Source: an uncultured Prevotella sp. (GTDB lineage Bacteria > Bacteroidota > Bacteroidia > Bacteroidales > Bacteroidaceae). Taken from it: a DNA stretch of 23,754 bases. The notes under the pieces are model-generated. The model made no database searches and was not told the origin of the DNA. It saw nothing but the letters and a program-made list of their open reading frames with translations. The DNA lies in the NCBI GenBank assembly GCA_900768785.1, contig CAAGEG010000117.1, positions 1 through 23,754 on the forward strand, in the 5' to 3' direction. The position numbers and the translations under genes are program-made. Below are positions 1 to 7,309 of this stretch, piece after piece (position 1 is the first letter of the stretch; each line of letters starts with the position of its first letter).

Positions 1-25
1 CATATAAGCGAATATGAACAGAAAT

Positions 26-48
26 CTAATGACCGATTCGGGTTAAAT
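26..48 (+). repeat. 23-bp dispersed repeat, copy A
   Basis: ctaatgaccgattcgggtta plus aat is the inverse, at 22 of 23 positions, of 23656-23678 at the other end of the window. It lies in the intergenic region beyond the rpsO terminator. Confidence 0.6.
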
Positions 49-84
49 AGTCTTGTTTGTGTGTTTCTTTAGTTCATAATAAGA

Positions 85-128
85 AAAAGAAAAGTCCTGT
101 ATAACATGTTATACAGGACTTTTCTTTT
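85..128 (-). terminator. Perfect-palindrome terminator of rpsO
   Basis: A perfect 44-bp palindrome centred on ATGT lies 28 bp past the rpsO stop codon. It has a GC-containing core (gtcctgtataac) flanked by AAAAGAAAA on one side and TTTTCTTTT on the other. On the minus strand it forms a long stem followed by a T-rich tract, as expected for an intrinsic terminator. The symmetry means it could also stop transcription arriving on the plus strand. Confidence 0.8.
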
Positions 129-155
129 GTTTGAAGCTTTCGTTTCATTACTTTC

Positions 156-425
156 TTATCGACGAAGACCCAAAGCCTTGATGATAGCACGATAACGGTT
201 GATGTCGCGATCGTACAAATAGTCAAGTAATGCACGGCGTTTTCCTACCAAGATGGTCAAAGACCTTGCGGTAGTATGATCTTTACGGTTCTTCTTCAAG
301 TGTTCCGTCAAGTGGGAAATACGGTATGAGAACAATGCTATCTGGCTCTCAGCAGAACCGGTATCAGAGTTAGACTTTCCGTATTTGCCAAAGATCTCTT
401 GTTTTTTAGCTGAATCTAAATACAT
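156..425 (-). CDS. rpsO: 30S ribosomal protein S15
   Basis: The product is ribosomal protein S15, a primary 16S rRNA-binding protein of the 30S platform that contacts the central domain and takes part in the 30S-50S bridge. At 89 residues it has the usual family length and the full four-helix S15 pattern: DTGSAESQIA near residue 22, SHLTEHLK near 37, the RNA-contact segment DHTTARSL near 49, then LVGKRRALLDYL and the C-terminal YRAIIKALGLR. The ATG at 425 is preceded by a Bacteroides-type promoter at 470-501, and the gene ends in the palindromic terminator at 85-128, so it appears monocistronic. In other bacteria S15 often represses its own translation through its leader. The leader here is about 40 nt and I saw no obvious pseudoknot in it. 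Confidence 0.98.
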   Translation of the reverse strand: MYLDSAKKQEIFGKYGKSNSDTGSAESQIALFSYRISHLTEHLKKNRKDHTTARSLTILVGKRRALLDYLYDRDINRYRAIIKALGLRR

Positions 426-469
426 GAAATGTTAATTATTAAATATGTAAATATTTTATTTAGCGGGCG

Positions 470-501
470 CAAAGTTAAACATTTTTTGTTTATGCCACAA
501 A
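470..501 (-). promoter_or_regulatory. Promoter of rpsO (Bacteroides type)
   Basis: Read on the minus strand, this is TTTG (501-498), 20 bp, then TAACTTTG (477-470). It matches the Bacteroidota -33 TTTG / -7 TAnnTTTG promoter and lies about 45 bp before the rpsO start codon. Confidence 0.7.
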
Positions 502-574
502 TGTTATGCCGATTATTGTTATTTTTATTAACTTATTTTTAGCATTTGTGCTCTTTACCGCGTTATCCGATACT

Positions 575-619
575 TGTACTTATTATATACAGGTTTCGGT
601 TTGTTGGTAGATAAGTACA
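575..619. repeat. 9-bp inverted repeat in the rpsO/NlpC divergent spacer
   Basis: TGTACTTAT at 575-583 and its exact reverse complement at 611-619 are separated by 27 bp. They lie in the 450-bp divergent spacer 426-877, which otherwise holds only the two promoters. This could be a weak hairpin or a spaced regulator site; AT-rich chance occurrence is also plausible. Confidence 0.3.
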
Positions 620-816
620 GTATGTATGTAATTGTTAAATTCCTGAAAATCAATAATCTTAAAGAATGTAAATGTTTTTACTTCAATAAGTTTTGTAATT
701 AAAATTGTATAATACGTTGATTTTCAGAGAAGAATAATGTTTGCGATTGCTGTTTTTGCCTATTTCTGATTGTATGAAAAGATGTAAACACATTTTTATA
801 TAAGGTGTTGTTTTGC

Positions 817-824
817 TAATTTTG
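817..824 (+). promoter_or_regulatory. -7 element of the NlpC/CapA operon
   Basis: TAATTTTG matches the Bacteroidota -7 consensus TAnnTTTG and is 53 bp upstream of the NlpC/P60 start. A clear TTTG at -33 is missing; the region has only a T-rich run near 793. Confidence 0.5.
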
Positions 825-877
825 CGTCCGTAAAATTCAGAATATCAGTTTGATATATTAAATAAATCCAAATCAAG

Positions 878-1426
878 ATGAATTATAAGAAGTTTCTCGT
901 TGCCGTTTTATTGTCTCTTGTTGTTGTTTGTCCGGTATTTTCGGAGAACAAAAAAGAGAATAAAGAAAACCAACAAACAGACGAGATAGAGAATTTTGAC
1001 TTTCTTTATAACAACGAAGATATAGAAAACTACGATTATGCAAGCGTTGACAATATGCTGGATGAGGCTTTTTCTCATCTTGGTGCACGTTATCGCTCCG
1101 GTCAAGCAGGTCCTTACGCTTTTGATTGTTCCGGATTTACGAGTTATGTTTTCAAGAATATGGGTGTTGAACTTAGTAGATCTTCTCGCTCACAATACAC
1201 TCAGGGCGAGCCGGTAAGTAAGAACGACCTCCAATGTGGCGATTTGGTGTTCTTTACGAGTCGTGGTTCGGGCAAGTCAATAGGTCATGTAGGTATCGTT
1301 GTTGATGTAGATGCGATGAATGGAAGCTTTAATTTTATTCATGCAAGCTTAAAGGGCGTGAAGGTAAGCAACTCTTCCGAGCCTTATTATTCCCGTAGAT
1401 ATGTCGGTGCAAGACGTGTAATGTAA
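878..1426 (+). CDS. Exported NlpC/P60 family cell-wall hydrolase
   Basis: This is probably a periplasmic or surface-exposed peptidoglycan endopeptidase that cuts the stem peptide (the usual NlpC/P60 bond is gamma-D-Glu to diamino acid). Residues 1-22 form a signal peptide (MNYKK then a hydrophobic core). Residues 23-55 are an acidic, Asn/Glu-rich linker. The NlpC/P60 domain fills residues 56-182. The catalytic set is visible: Cys84 in FDCSGF, His137 in GHVGIV, and a third polar residue at His155 in FIHAS. At 182 residues it is a single-domain enzyme with no SH3 or LysM targeting domain, similar in size to Spr/NlpC-type lipoproteins but without a lipobox. The CapA-like gene starts 16 bp after its stop, so the two are probably co-transcribed. 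The exact substrate is not determinable from sequence. Confidence 0.9.
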   Translation: MNYKKFLVAVLLSLVVVCPVFSENKKENKENQQTDEIENFDFLYNNEDIENYDYASVDNMLDEAFSHLGARYRSGQAGPYAFDCSGFTSYVFKNMGVELSRSSRSQYTQGEPVSKNDLQCGDLVFFTSRGSGKSIGHVGIVVDVDAMNGSFNFIHASLKGVKVSNSSEPYYSRRYVGARRVM

Positions 1427-1442
1427 TCTTTATTACATTTCA

Positions 1443-2564
1443 ATGAAGTCTTATATATATATATTATTTATAATATGTATATTGCAAGCTTTGTCTGCAT
1501 GTATATATACAAATTCCGGAAAACATAAAGACTCATCTGCTTTTACAGATTCTATCGATAGCGTATTGGAGGATAGCGTCTGTACTCCTTTAAAAAAAGA
1601 CTGTGTAACCATAGCAATGGTTGGCGATATAATGTTGGGTACTACATATCCTGACACTCTTTTGCCACCTCAAGAAGGGCGTTTGCTATTCAGAGATGTG
1701 AAGACAATACTTCAGAATGCTGATTTGGCAGCCGGAAATCTTGAGGGGACATTAAGTGATACGGCAAGTACGACGAAGAAGGAATCGGCACATTCTTATG
1801 CTTTTCGCACTCCTACAAGATATGTTGAACGCCTTAAAGAGGTTGGTTTTGACTTTCTCGGCATGGCAAACAACCATATTTTCGACTTCGGATTATCCGG
1901 TGTGCTTTCTACAGAGCAGTCATTACGGGAGTCGGGTATAGCCTTTGCCGGTTTAAAAGGTCGTTCTTCTTGCTCTATTGTTGAGCGAAACGGTGTGAGA
2001 TTTGGCGTATGTGCTTTTGGACATAATGGTTATACCTTACAGCATAATGACTTATCGGCAGTCAAAAACGTGTTGGATAAGTTGCGCTCATGCGTAGATA
2101 TTGTTGTTGTCTGCTTCCATGGCGGTGGCGAAGGCAAGGGCTTCAGTCATCTTCCATATGAGAAAGAAGTGTTTCTTAACGAAGATAGGGGGTCGTTAAG
2201 AGAGTTTGCTCACTTCTGTATTGACAACGGAGCGGATGTTGTTTACGGTCATGGACCTCACGTAGTGCGTTGTATAGAGTTGTATAATAATCGTTTTATA
2301 GCATATAGCTTGGGAAATTTCTGCACTCCCTATGGTATCAGCTTAGCCGGAATATCGGGTTTCGCTCCTGTCATAGAGGCGAAAGTCAAGCGCGACGGCT
2401 CTTTTGTATCGGGCAAAATACACTCTTTTATCCAGAAGCGAGGGCTTGGTCCGCGTAGAGATTCAACTAATTCGGTTGTCAATCAGATAAGATTATTAAC
2501 ACGAAGTGATATCCCTAATGGCAAGTTGTCAATTAATTCTGATGGGGAAATAGTGGTTAAATAA
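1443..2564 (+). CDS. CapA-like (PgsA) lipoprotein, metallophosphoesterase fold
   Basis: This is a CapA/PgsA-type protein, a calcineurin-like phosphoesterase fold named for its link to poly-gamma-glutamate capsule synthesis. The N-terminus is a lipoprotein signal with lipobox LSAC (Cys20). Family motifs are in order: GDIML at 61-65, GNLEG around 98-102, NNHIFDFG at 143-150, FHGG around 225-228, GHGPHVV at 269-275 and SLGNF at 289-293. The length of 373 residues is normal. Many Bacteroidota carry such lipoproteins without any capB or capC, and none is present here, so a polyglutamate role is doubtful. An envelope-associated hydrolase working beside the adjacent NlpC/P60 enzyme is at least as likely. 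It is translated 16 bp after that gene. Confidence 0.85.
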   Translation: MKSYIYILFIICILQALSACIYTNSGKHKDSSAFTDSIDSVLEDSVCTPLKKDCVTIAMVGDIMLGTTYPDTLLPPQEGRLLFRDVKTILQNADLAAGNLEGTLSDTASTTKKESAHSYAFRTPTRYVERLKEVGFDFLGMANNHIFDFGLSGVLSTEQSLRESGIAFAGLKGRSSCSIVERNGVRFGVCAFGHNGYTLQHNDLSAVKNVLDKLRSCVDIVVVCFHGGGEGKGFSHLPYEKEVFLNEDRGSLREFAHFCIDNGADVVYGHGPHVVRCIELYNNRFIAYSLGNFCTPYGISLAGISGFAPVIEAKVKRDGSFVSGKIHSFIQKRGLGPRRDSTNSVVNQIRLLTRSDIPNGKLSINSDGEIVVK

Positions 2565-2628
2565 TATTTTCTCCATTTTTATATTGACTTTTTATCACGC
2601 TATTCTTACTTTCTTTTATTTATTTAAT

Positions 2629-2636
2629 TAAATTTG
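2629..2636 (+). promoter_or_regulatory. -7 element of the TPR/HTH regulator gene
   Basis: TAAATTTG matches TAnnTTTG. It predicts a transcript start near 2643, about 90 nt before the preferred ATG at 2731. No convincing TTTG -33 was found. Confidence 0.45.
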
Positions 2637-2730
2637 CAAAACGTATTTCGTGCTTTTATAGTATGAGATTATTTCTTGATACATGTCTGTCAGACGGCGG
2701 ATTTCAATAATTTTAAATACTAAAACAAAA

Positions 2731-4689
2731 ATGAGACACCTTAAATATATATATAATGTTGTTTGTATAACAATAGTCAGTGTCTTTGTTTTTAGTTTAT
2801 GCCTATTGACTTCATGCGAGAAAGGTAATATAGATAGAGCAACAGTTTACACTCAGTCGTTGAAACAAAAGTTGAAAACAGCGCAAATGTTTCAATATTC
2901 CGCCCGCTATTTAGATGCTATAAAGATGTATCAGTCTGTCGTAATCTCTGAACCGCCGGCACAAATAAATACAGATACGATAGCAAAGTTGATAGATATA
3001 GCCATGACGCAGATGATGAATTGTTATCAAAGCTATGGTAAGCCTGACGAATGTGCTGATTATTTTTCTGAAATGCACAAACACCACTCACATTTCATTC
3101 ATCAAAATCTCCGGTCTGACCTTTATTCAATATTCGGATATGCTCTTTCTCGAACCGAACGAATGGAAGAAGCAGAGCAAATGACCGATTCGGCGTTAGC
3201 TATAAAGGCTGTTAATTCCGATTCAAAGCGTCTTTTCAGAATGTATTCTTATGCCGCAGCTGTCTTTTTCAGTAATCCGGCACGGCAGGAGCAAGTCATT
3301 TCTTTGTGTAATAAGGCTCTTGAGATTGCAAAAGAGGATAATAGCATTAAAGGAGAAGAGTTTATCACTTCCATGCTCGGCTTGTTGTATAAACGAACAG
3401 GCAATATAGACAAGGCTGTTGACTTATTTCATGATAGCGTTGACCGTGCACGCGAAAATGGAGACAATCTCGCGGAGGTAAATGCATGCAATTCTCTTGC
3501 CGAAATGTATTTGTATTGTGATTTGCCCAAACATGCTCTTACCTACTGTACAAATGCTATGCAACTGGGAAAGAATTCTCCCAATATCACGCCGACCATC
3601 AAGAGTCAGACATATCTTCAATACGGGCAGGCGTTAAGTGCATTACAGCAAGCCGATTCGGCTATCTTTTATTACAAGAAAGCTGAAGATTTGCTCTCGA
3701 CACAGCCTTATAACAATGGCATGGTTGACGTAGATTTGCTTATGGGAACGTTGCTTGTAGATAGAAACAGCGAGAAAGACATTCTGCAAGCCGTGCCTCG
3801 TTTGAAGCGAGCAACACGTTTTGCCACCAATATCAATCGCACGAAGGCGTTCTATCAACTTGCAAGAGCAGAGTTTGTTTTGGGAAACAACAAAGAGGGA
3901 GAAGCTTTTCTTGATTCTATGTACGTGTTATTGCACAAGTCGGCAAATCCCATATATATTAAAGGAGCCTATTCGTTTGCGCTAAACCATTATCTCAGCA
4001 CCAATAATGTTGATAAAACAGCACTCTATTCAAAGGCATTGCTTGATGAGTATCATAATGAAACGGAGAAAAATTTATATCAAAAGCTATCCGAAATGGT
4101 TGTGAGATATATCGGTGAGGCGAGAGATAAGGAATTTGAAATGGAACGTATCGAGGCGCAAAACAAAGAGTTTTATATCTCTATGGGGCTTGTTGTATGT
4201 GTGGTTGTGATCTTTCTTCTCGTTATCTTATATCTTAAGAACCGTCATCTTGCAGCTATTCGCATTCAAGTACAAAACGAGAGGTTGGATAAACTGCTTT
4301 CCGACCTTGAAAATGAAAAGGGTCTTCGTGGAAATGCAGAAAGTCGCCTATCCAATTTGCTGTCTGATGATAGTTGGAAAGGGCTTCTTAATATCACTCC
4401 CGGAGTGTTAAAGAAAGAGGGAGAAGGCTCTTTCCGACGTCGTTTTAATGTTGTTTACCCTTATTTCATGGCTAATCTTACGACCCGAGTGCCTAATATT
4501 ACTAATCGAGAAGAGTTCTTGTGCATGCTTATTATAATGGGTTTGAGTAACGAAGAGATTGAACGCATGATGGGAGTTGCCCATCAGAGCCTCTTGCAAT
4601 CGAGATATCGCCTGCGCCAAAAACTGAATATTGGGAAGGATGAGTCATTAGAGACTGAGCTGATGAAGTTAAATAAAACCATTCGTTAG
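2731..4689 (+). CDS. Membrane-anchored TPR protein with C-terminal LuxR-type HTH
   Basis: This is a probable one-component signal-transducing regulator of a Bacteroidota type. From the ATG at 2731 the protein has 652 residues: a lipoprotein-like signal with lipobox LTSC (Cys29); about 430 residues of helical TPR-like repeats (for example ARYLDAIKMYQS, LLYKRTGNIDKAVDLFHD, YGQALSALQQADSAIFYYKKAE); one TM helix at about 483-505; a charged coiled coil at about 510-550; and a C-terminal winged or HTH region at about 585-645 with GLSNEEIERMMGV and SRYRLRQKL. The layout implies a periplasmic TPR sensor and a cytoplasmic DNA-binding end. The in-frame ATG at 2683 would add 16 basic residues ahead of the signal and is less likely, because the A-rich stretch before 2731 looks like a Bacteroidota translation start. 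Ligand and targets are unknown. Confidence 0.85.
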   Translation: MRHLKYIYNVVCITIVSVFVFSLCLLTSCEKGNIDRATVYTQSLKQKLKTAQMFQYSARYLDAIKMYQSVVISEPPAQINTDTIAKLIDIAMTQMMNCYQSYGKPDECADYFSEMHKHHSHFIHQNLRSDLYSIFGYALSRTERMEEAEQMTDSALAIKAVNSDSKRLFRMYSYAAAVFFSNPARQEQVISLCNKALEIAKEDNSIKGEEFITSMLGLLYKRTGNIDKAVDLFHDSVDRARENGDNLAEVNACNSLAEMYLYCDLPKHALTYCTNAMQLGKNSPNITPTIKSQTYLQYGQALSALQQADSAIFYYKKAEDLLSTQPYNNGMVDVDLLMGTLLVDRNSEKDILQAVPRLKRATRFATNINRTKAFYQLARAEFVLGNNKEGEAFLDSMYVLLHKSANPIYIKGAYSFALNHYLSTNNVDKTALYSKALLDEYHNETEKNLYQKLSEMVVRYIGEARDKEFEMERIEAQNKEFYISMGLVVCVVVIFLLVILYLKNRHLAAIRIQVQNERLDKLLSDLENEKGLRGNAESRLSNLLSDDSWKGLLNITPGVLKKEGEGSFRRRFNVVYPYFMANLTTRVPNITNREEFLCMLIIMGLSNEEIERMMGVAHQSLLQSRYRLRQKLNIGKDESLETELMKLNKTIR

Positions 4690-4770
4690 GCGAAGAACAA
4701 TAGCATTGTTAACGAAAACCAAAACGATAACGAAAACAAAGCAAATAAGACGTTTCTTTGTTGTGACTTA

Positions 4771-4924
4771 TAAACATCATACTTACGTTTCGTAAACACT
4801 ATGTTTATGACTCGTAAACACCATACTTAGCATACCTAAACACCATACTTACGACTCGTAAACCATATAGTTACGATACGTAAACACTATGTTTATGAAA
4901 GCTAAACATGGTAATTGAAAAATG
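4771..4924. repeat. Seven tandem 22-bp repeats (array 1)
   Basis: TAAAC recurs at 4771, 4793, 4815, 4837, 4859, 4881 and 4903, always exactly 22 bp apart. The approximate unit is taaacaccatacttacgact followed by cg. The copies at 4793 and 4881 are identical over at least 18 bp and contain the palindrome TAAAC-ACTAT-GTTTA. The last copy is the most degraded. There are no unique spacers. The array sits between the regulator gene and the rplS terminator, in a 270-bp spacer that otherwise holds only a twice-repeated aacgaaaac at 4711 and 4729. Confidence 0.85.
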
Positions 4925-4961
4925 TATATGATAGGGTAGTTGAATGAGATGATATAAAAAT

Positions 4962-4993
4962 AAAAGAGCAAGAACGCATGTTCCTGCTCTTTT
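4962..4993 (-). terminator. Intrinsic terminator of rplS
   Basis: A 14-bp stem (4962-4975 with 4980-4993, one mismatch) has a GCAT loop and is flanked by A and T runs. It lies 20 bp past the rplS stop on the minus strand and is probably bidirectional, given the A-run/T-run symmetry. Confidence 0.8.
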
Positions 4994-5012
4994 TGTCTTG
5001 TCTGAAGATTTA

Positions 5013-5372
5013 TTATTTGTTGATAATAACCTTCTTCTCTGCGATACGGGCTTTCTTTCCTGTGAGTTTACGGAGATAGTACAGCTTAGCGCGACGTACT
5101 TTTCCGTGCTTGTTAACCTCTATACTCTCAATGTTGGGAGACTCGATAGGGAAGATACGCTCAACACCTACGGTACCTGACATCTTTCTAACAGTGAAAC
5201 GCTTCTTGTCACCATGACCACAAATCTTGATAACTACGCCACGATAGAGCTGGATACGCTCTTTTGAGCCCTCGATAATTTTGTAAGCGACAGTTACAGT
5301 ATCGCCGGATTTGAACTCCGGAAACTGTTTGCCGGTTGCAAATGCTTCTTCAGCAACTTTAATTAAATCCAT
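5013..5372 (-). CDS. rplS: 50S ribosomal protein L19
   Basis: The product is ribosomal protein L19, which lies at the 30S-50S interface of the large subunit. At 119 residues it has the normal length. It begins MDLIKVAEEAF and shows the L19 core FKSGDTVTVAYKI, the segment ERIQLYRGVVI, FTVRKMSGTVGVERIFPI and the basic tail KVRRAKLYYLRKLTGKKARI. It has its own promoter (5462-5493) and terminator (4962-4993), so it seems to be monocistronic, unlike the rpsP-rimM-trmD-rplS operon of proteobacteria. The 5' leader is roughly 85 nt; I could not identify a known L19 leader structure in it. Confidence 0.98.
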   Translation of the reverse strand: MDLIKVAEEAFATGKQFPEFKSGDTVTVAYKIIEGSKERIQLYRGVVIKICGHGDKKRFTVRKMSGTVGVERIFPIESPNIESIEVNKHGKVRRAKLYYLRKLTGKKARIAEKKVIINK

Positions 5373-5461
5373 TTTTTTGATAATTAAATTTGTTTATCGT
5401 TCCAACGTAACATAACAAAGGCAACTCTTCTTCCTGTCATCGGTTACGCCGAAAAGCGCTG

Positions 5462-5493
5462 CAAAGGTACTACATTTTCGTTTCGCTTCCAAA
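5462..5493 (-). promoter_or_regulatory. Promoter of rplS (Bacteroides type)
   Basis: On the minus strand TTTG (5493-5490), 20 bp, then TACCTTTG (5469-5462). It is an excellent match with the same spacing as the rpsO promoter, as might be expected for strongly expressed ribosomal-protein genes. Confidence 0.75.
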
Positions 5494-5521
5494 AATATAG
5501 CATCTTTTTTCTCTCTTTTTC

Positions 5522-5551
5522 TTTGATTAACAGCAATTTTCACTAATTTTG
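5522..5551 (+). promoter_or_regulatory. Promoter of the split 5'-nucleotidase operon
   Basis: TTTG at 5522-5525, 18 bp, then TAATTTTG at 5544-5551. It places the transcript start near 5558 and so supports translation from the ATG at 5582. It excludes the in-frame TTG at 5549, which is inside the -7 element. Confidence 0.65.
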
Positions 5552-5581
5552 CATGTGGTAATATCCCAAATCTTACTTGTT

Positions 5582-6349
5582 ATGAACCATAAAAGTATAA
5601 TCACAATAGCTGTTTTTGCACCTCTTATGTTTGTGTCTTGTACCGGCGGAAGACATTCTGTCGTGCAGGTTTCAGGCACAAGGCTGCTCGTAGATGCATC
5701 TTATGACAATAGAGAAAACGAGGAAATCAGAACTTTTGTTGCACCTTATCAAGAGCAAGTCGATAAGTTGATGAGTCCGGTGGTGGGACGTACGGCAGAA
5801 TATATGTATGCCCAAAGACCCGAAAGCCCTTTGTCCAACCTCCTTGCCGACATCTTGGTATGGAGCGGAACGCAATATGGCGAATCTATAGACTTTGCCG
5901 TCTATAACATGGGCGGCATTCGCGCCTCGTTAGCTAAGGGAAACATAACCTATGGAGACGTTCTTGACATGGCTCCGTTTGAGAATAAACTCTGTTTTCT
6001 TACTCTTAAAGGTAGCGATGTCGTTGCTCTGTTCCAACAAATGGCTACTACAGGAGGCGAAGCCGTGAGTAAAGGAGTGCAAATAATTATCTCTGCCGAT
6101 GGAAAATTGCTTTCCGCCAAACTTAAAGGTGAAGAAATAGACCCCTCACGACCATACAGAATAGCCACCCTTGACTATTTGGCGCAAGGAAACGACAAGA
6201 TGGAAGCCTTCAAACAGTCGTATAACCACCGTTTAATATTAGAAAAAGGCAATAGTGTGCGTGATGTTATTGTGGCATACATGAAAGATAAACTTGCAAA
6301 AAATGAAGAATTGAACTCGTCTGTTGAAGGACGAATAGTTGTAAAATGA
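5582..6349 (+). CDS. 5'-nucleotidase C-terminal-domain lipoprotein
   Basis: This encodes only the substrate-binding C-terminal domain of the UshA/5'-nucleotidase family, which in the usual single-chain enzyme grips the nucleoside. The 255-residue product has a lipoprotein signal with lipobox FVSC (Cys20). Family segments include SPLSNLLADILVW, YNMGGIRASLAKGNITYGDV, APFENKLCFLTLKG and the aromatic/Asp loop YLAQGNDKM. No metal-binding phosphatase motifs are present. The next gene overlaps its stop by 4 bp (ATGA) and supplies the missing metallophosphatase domain, so the two probably form one two-subunit enzyme. ATG 5582 is chosen because it begins the lipoprotein signal and lies downstream of the promoter. 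Confidence 0.88.
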   Translation: MNHKSIITIAVFAPLMFVSCTGGRHSVVQVSGTRLLVDASYDNRENEEIRTFVAPYQEQVDKLMSPVVGRTAEYMYAQRPESPLSNLLADILVWSGTQYGESIDFAVYNMGGIRASLAKGNITYGDVLDMAPFENKLCFLTLKGSDVVALFQQMATTGGEAVSKGVQIIISADGKLLSAKLKGEEIDPSRPYRIATLDYLAQGNDKMEAFKQSYNHRLILEKGNSVRDVIVAYMKDKLAKNEELNSSVEGRIVVK

Positions 6350-7188
6350 ATGTTATGAAGCGCTTTATATCCATATTATTGCCGTTATTTGTCTCATTAG
6401 TCATAACGGCGCAGAACAAAGAACTCGTCATATTGCATACTAACGACACCCATAGTTGCATAGTTCCACTAAACCCGAACCTTGCCGACACCACAAAAGC
6501 GGGTCGCGGAGGGTTTATAAGACGTTCGGTTCTTGTAGAAGAACAGCGAAAAGAGCATCCCAATCTCCTTTTACTCGACAGCGGGGATTTCTCGCAAGGT
6601 TCTCCATACTATACTTTGTTTAAGGGAGATGTTGAGGTCGGACTGATGAATCTCATGCACTACGATGCCGCAACTATAGGAAATCACGAGTTTGATTTCG
6701 GCGTTGAGAACATGGCAAGAATATTCAGCAAAGCCACATTCCCCATCGTTTGTGCCAATTATGACTTTAAAGGCACTCCCTTAGAAGGCATGATAAAACC
6801 CTTTGTCATACTTAACAAGGGCGGTATTCGCATAGGTGTCTTCGGCATATCACCCCAGTTAGAGGGGCTTGTCATGGCAGAAACATGCAAAGGAGTGGTT
6901 TATAAAGACCCGATAGAAGCAGCAAACAAAGTGGCAGACCGTCTTCGAAACAAAGAGAAGTGCGATGTCGTTATCTGTCTCTCACATCTTGGTTGGGACA
7001 TAGACGGCATTGACGACACTGAAATGACACCTCTGACAACTAATATCGACTTGATTCTTGGTGGTCACTCACATTCTTTTTTTAAAGAACTGCAGTATCT
7101 TGATGACAAAAACGGTCGCCCCGTGCCCAACGATCAAAACGGAAAATCGGGACTTTACGTAGGAAAAATTGTTATGAAACTTAAATAG
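6346..7188 (+). CDS. Exported metallophosphatase domain of a split 5'-nucleotidase
   Basis: This is the catalytic, two-metal N-terminal domain of the UshA/5'-nucleotidase family, acting in the periplasm on nucleotides or other phosphomonoesters. Residues 1-22 form a signal peptide ending at VITAQ, with no lipobox. All five calcineurin-like motif blocks are visible: HTNDTHS (Asp34, His36), LDSGDFSQGSP (Asp81), GNHEFDFG (112-119), LSHLGWD and LGGHSHSF. It ends at 280 residues, about where the N-domain ends in single-chain enzymes, so it looks complete rather than truncated. It overlaps the upstream C-domain gene by 4 bp, which implies translational coupling. The gene order is the reverse of the domain order in UshA. 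Confidence 0.92.
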   Translation: MNVMKRFISILLPLFVSLVITAQNKELVILHTNDTHSCIVPLNPNLADTTKAGRGGFIRRSVLVEEQRKEHPNLLLLDSGDFSQGSPYYTLFKGDVEVGLMNLMHYDAATIGNHEFDFGVENMARIFSKATFPIVCANYDFKGTPLEGMIKPFVILNKGGIRIGVFGISPQLEGLVMAETCKGVVYKDPIEAANKVADRLRNKEKCDVVICLSHLGWDIDGIDDTEMTPLTTNIDLILGGHSHSFFKELQYLDDKNGRPVPNDQNGKSGLYVGKIVMKLK

Positions 7189-7278
7189 AAATGCCAAACA
7201 TGGCAATTCATATCAATTAATATACGGTTAATAACTCATTTTTATAATCATCATTATAAGTAATTCCGCAGATTTTTA

Positions 7279-7286
7279 TACCTTTG
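7279..7286 (+). promoter_or_regulatory. -7 element of typA
   Basis: TACCTTTG is a perfect TAnnTTTG match 23 bp before the typA start, implying a very short leader. A TTTG -33 box is not evident. The preceding spacer 7189-7278 shows nothing else. Confidence 0.6.
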
Positions 7287-7309
7287 CAGCTGATTTTTAA
7301 GGTATTAGT

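Noticed and set aside
1443..2564. Capsular poly-gamma-glutamate synthesis locus
   Set aside because: Only the CapA-like protein is present; there is no CapB ligase or CapC beside it.
2683..2730. Upstream ATG adding 16 residues to the TPR/HTH regulator
   Set aside because: It would put a basic, Ile-rich extension ahead of a complete lipoprotein signal; ATG 2731 has a better A-rich context.
4771..4924. CRISPR array for either 22-bp repeat region
   Set aside because: Units are contiguous and degenerate with no unique spacers, and no cas gene is in the window.
5373..5461. Ribosomal-protein leader riboregulator ahead of rplS
   Set aside because: The leader is long enough (about 85 nt), but I could not identify a convincing stem set or a known L19 leader pattern by eye.
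5549..5581. In-frame TTG start extending the 5'-nucleotidase C-domain protein by 11 residues
   Set aside because: The TTG lies inside the -7 promoter element (5544-5551) and upstream of the predicted transcript start; the lipoprotein signal begins at ATG 5582.
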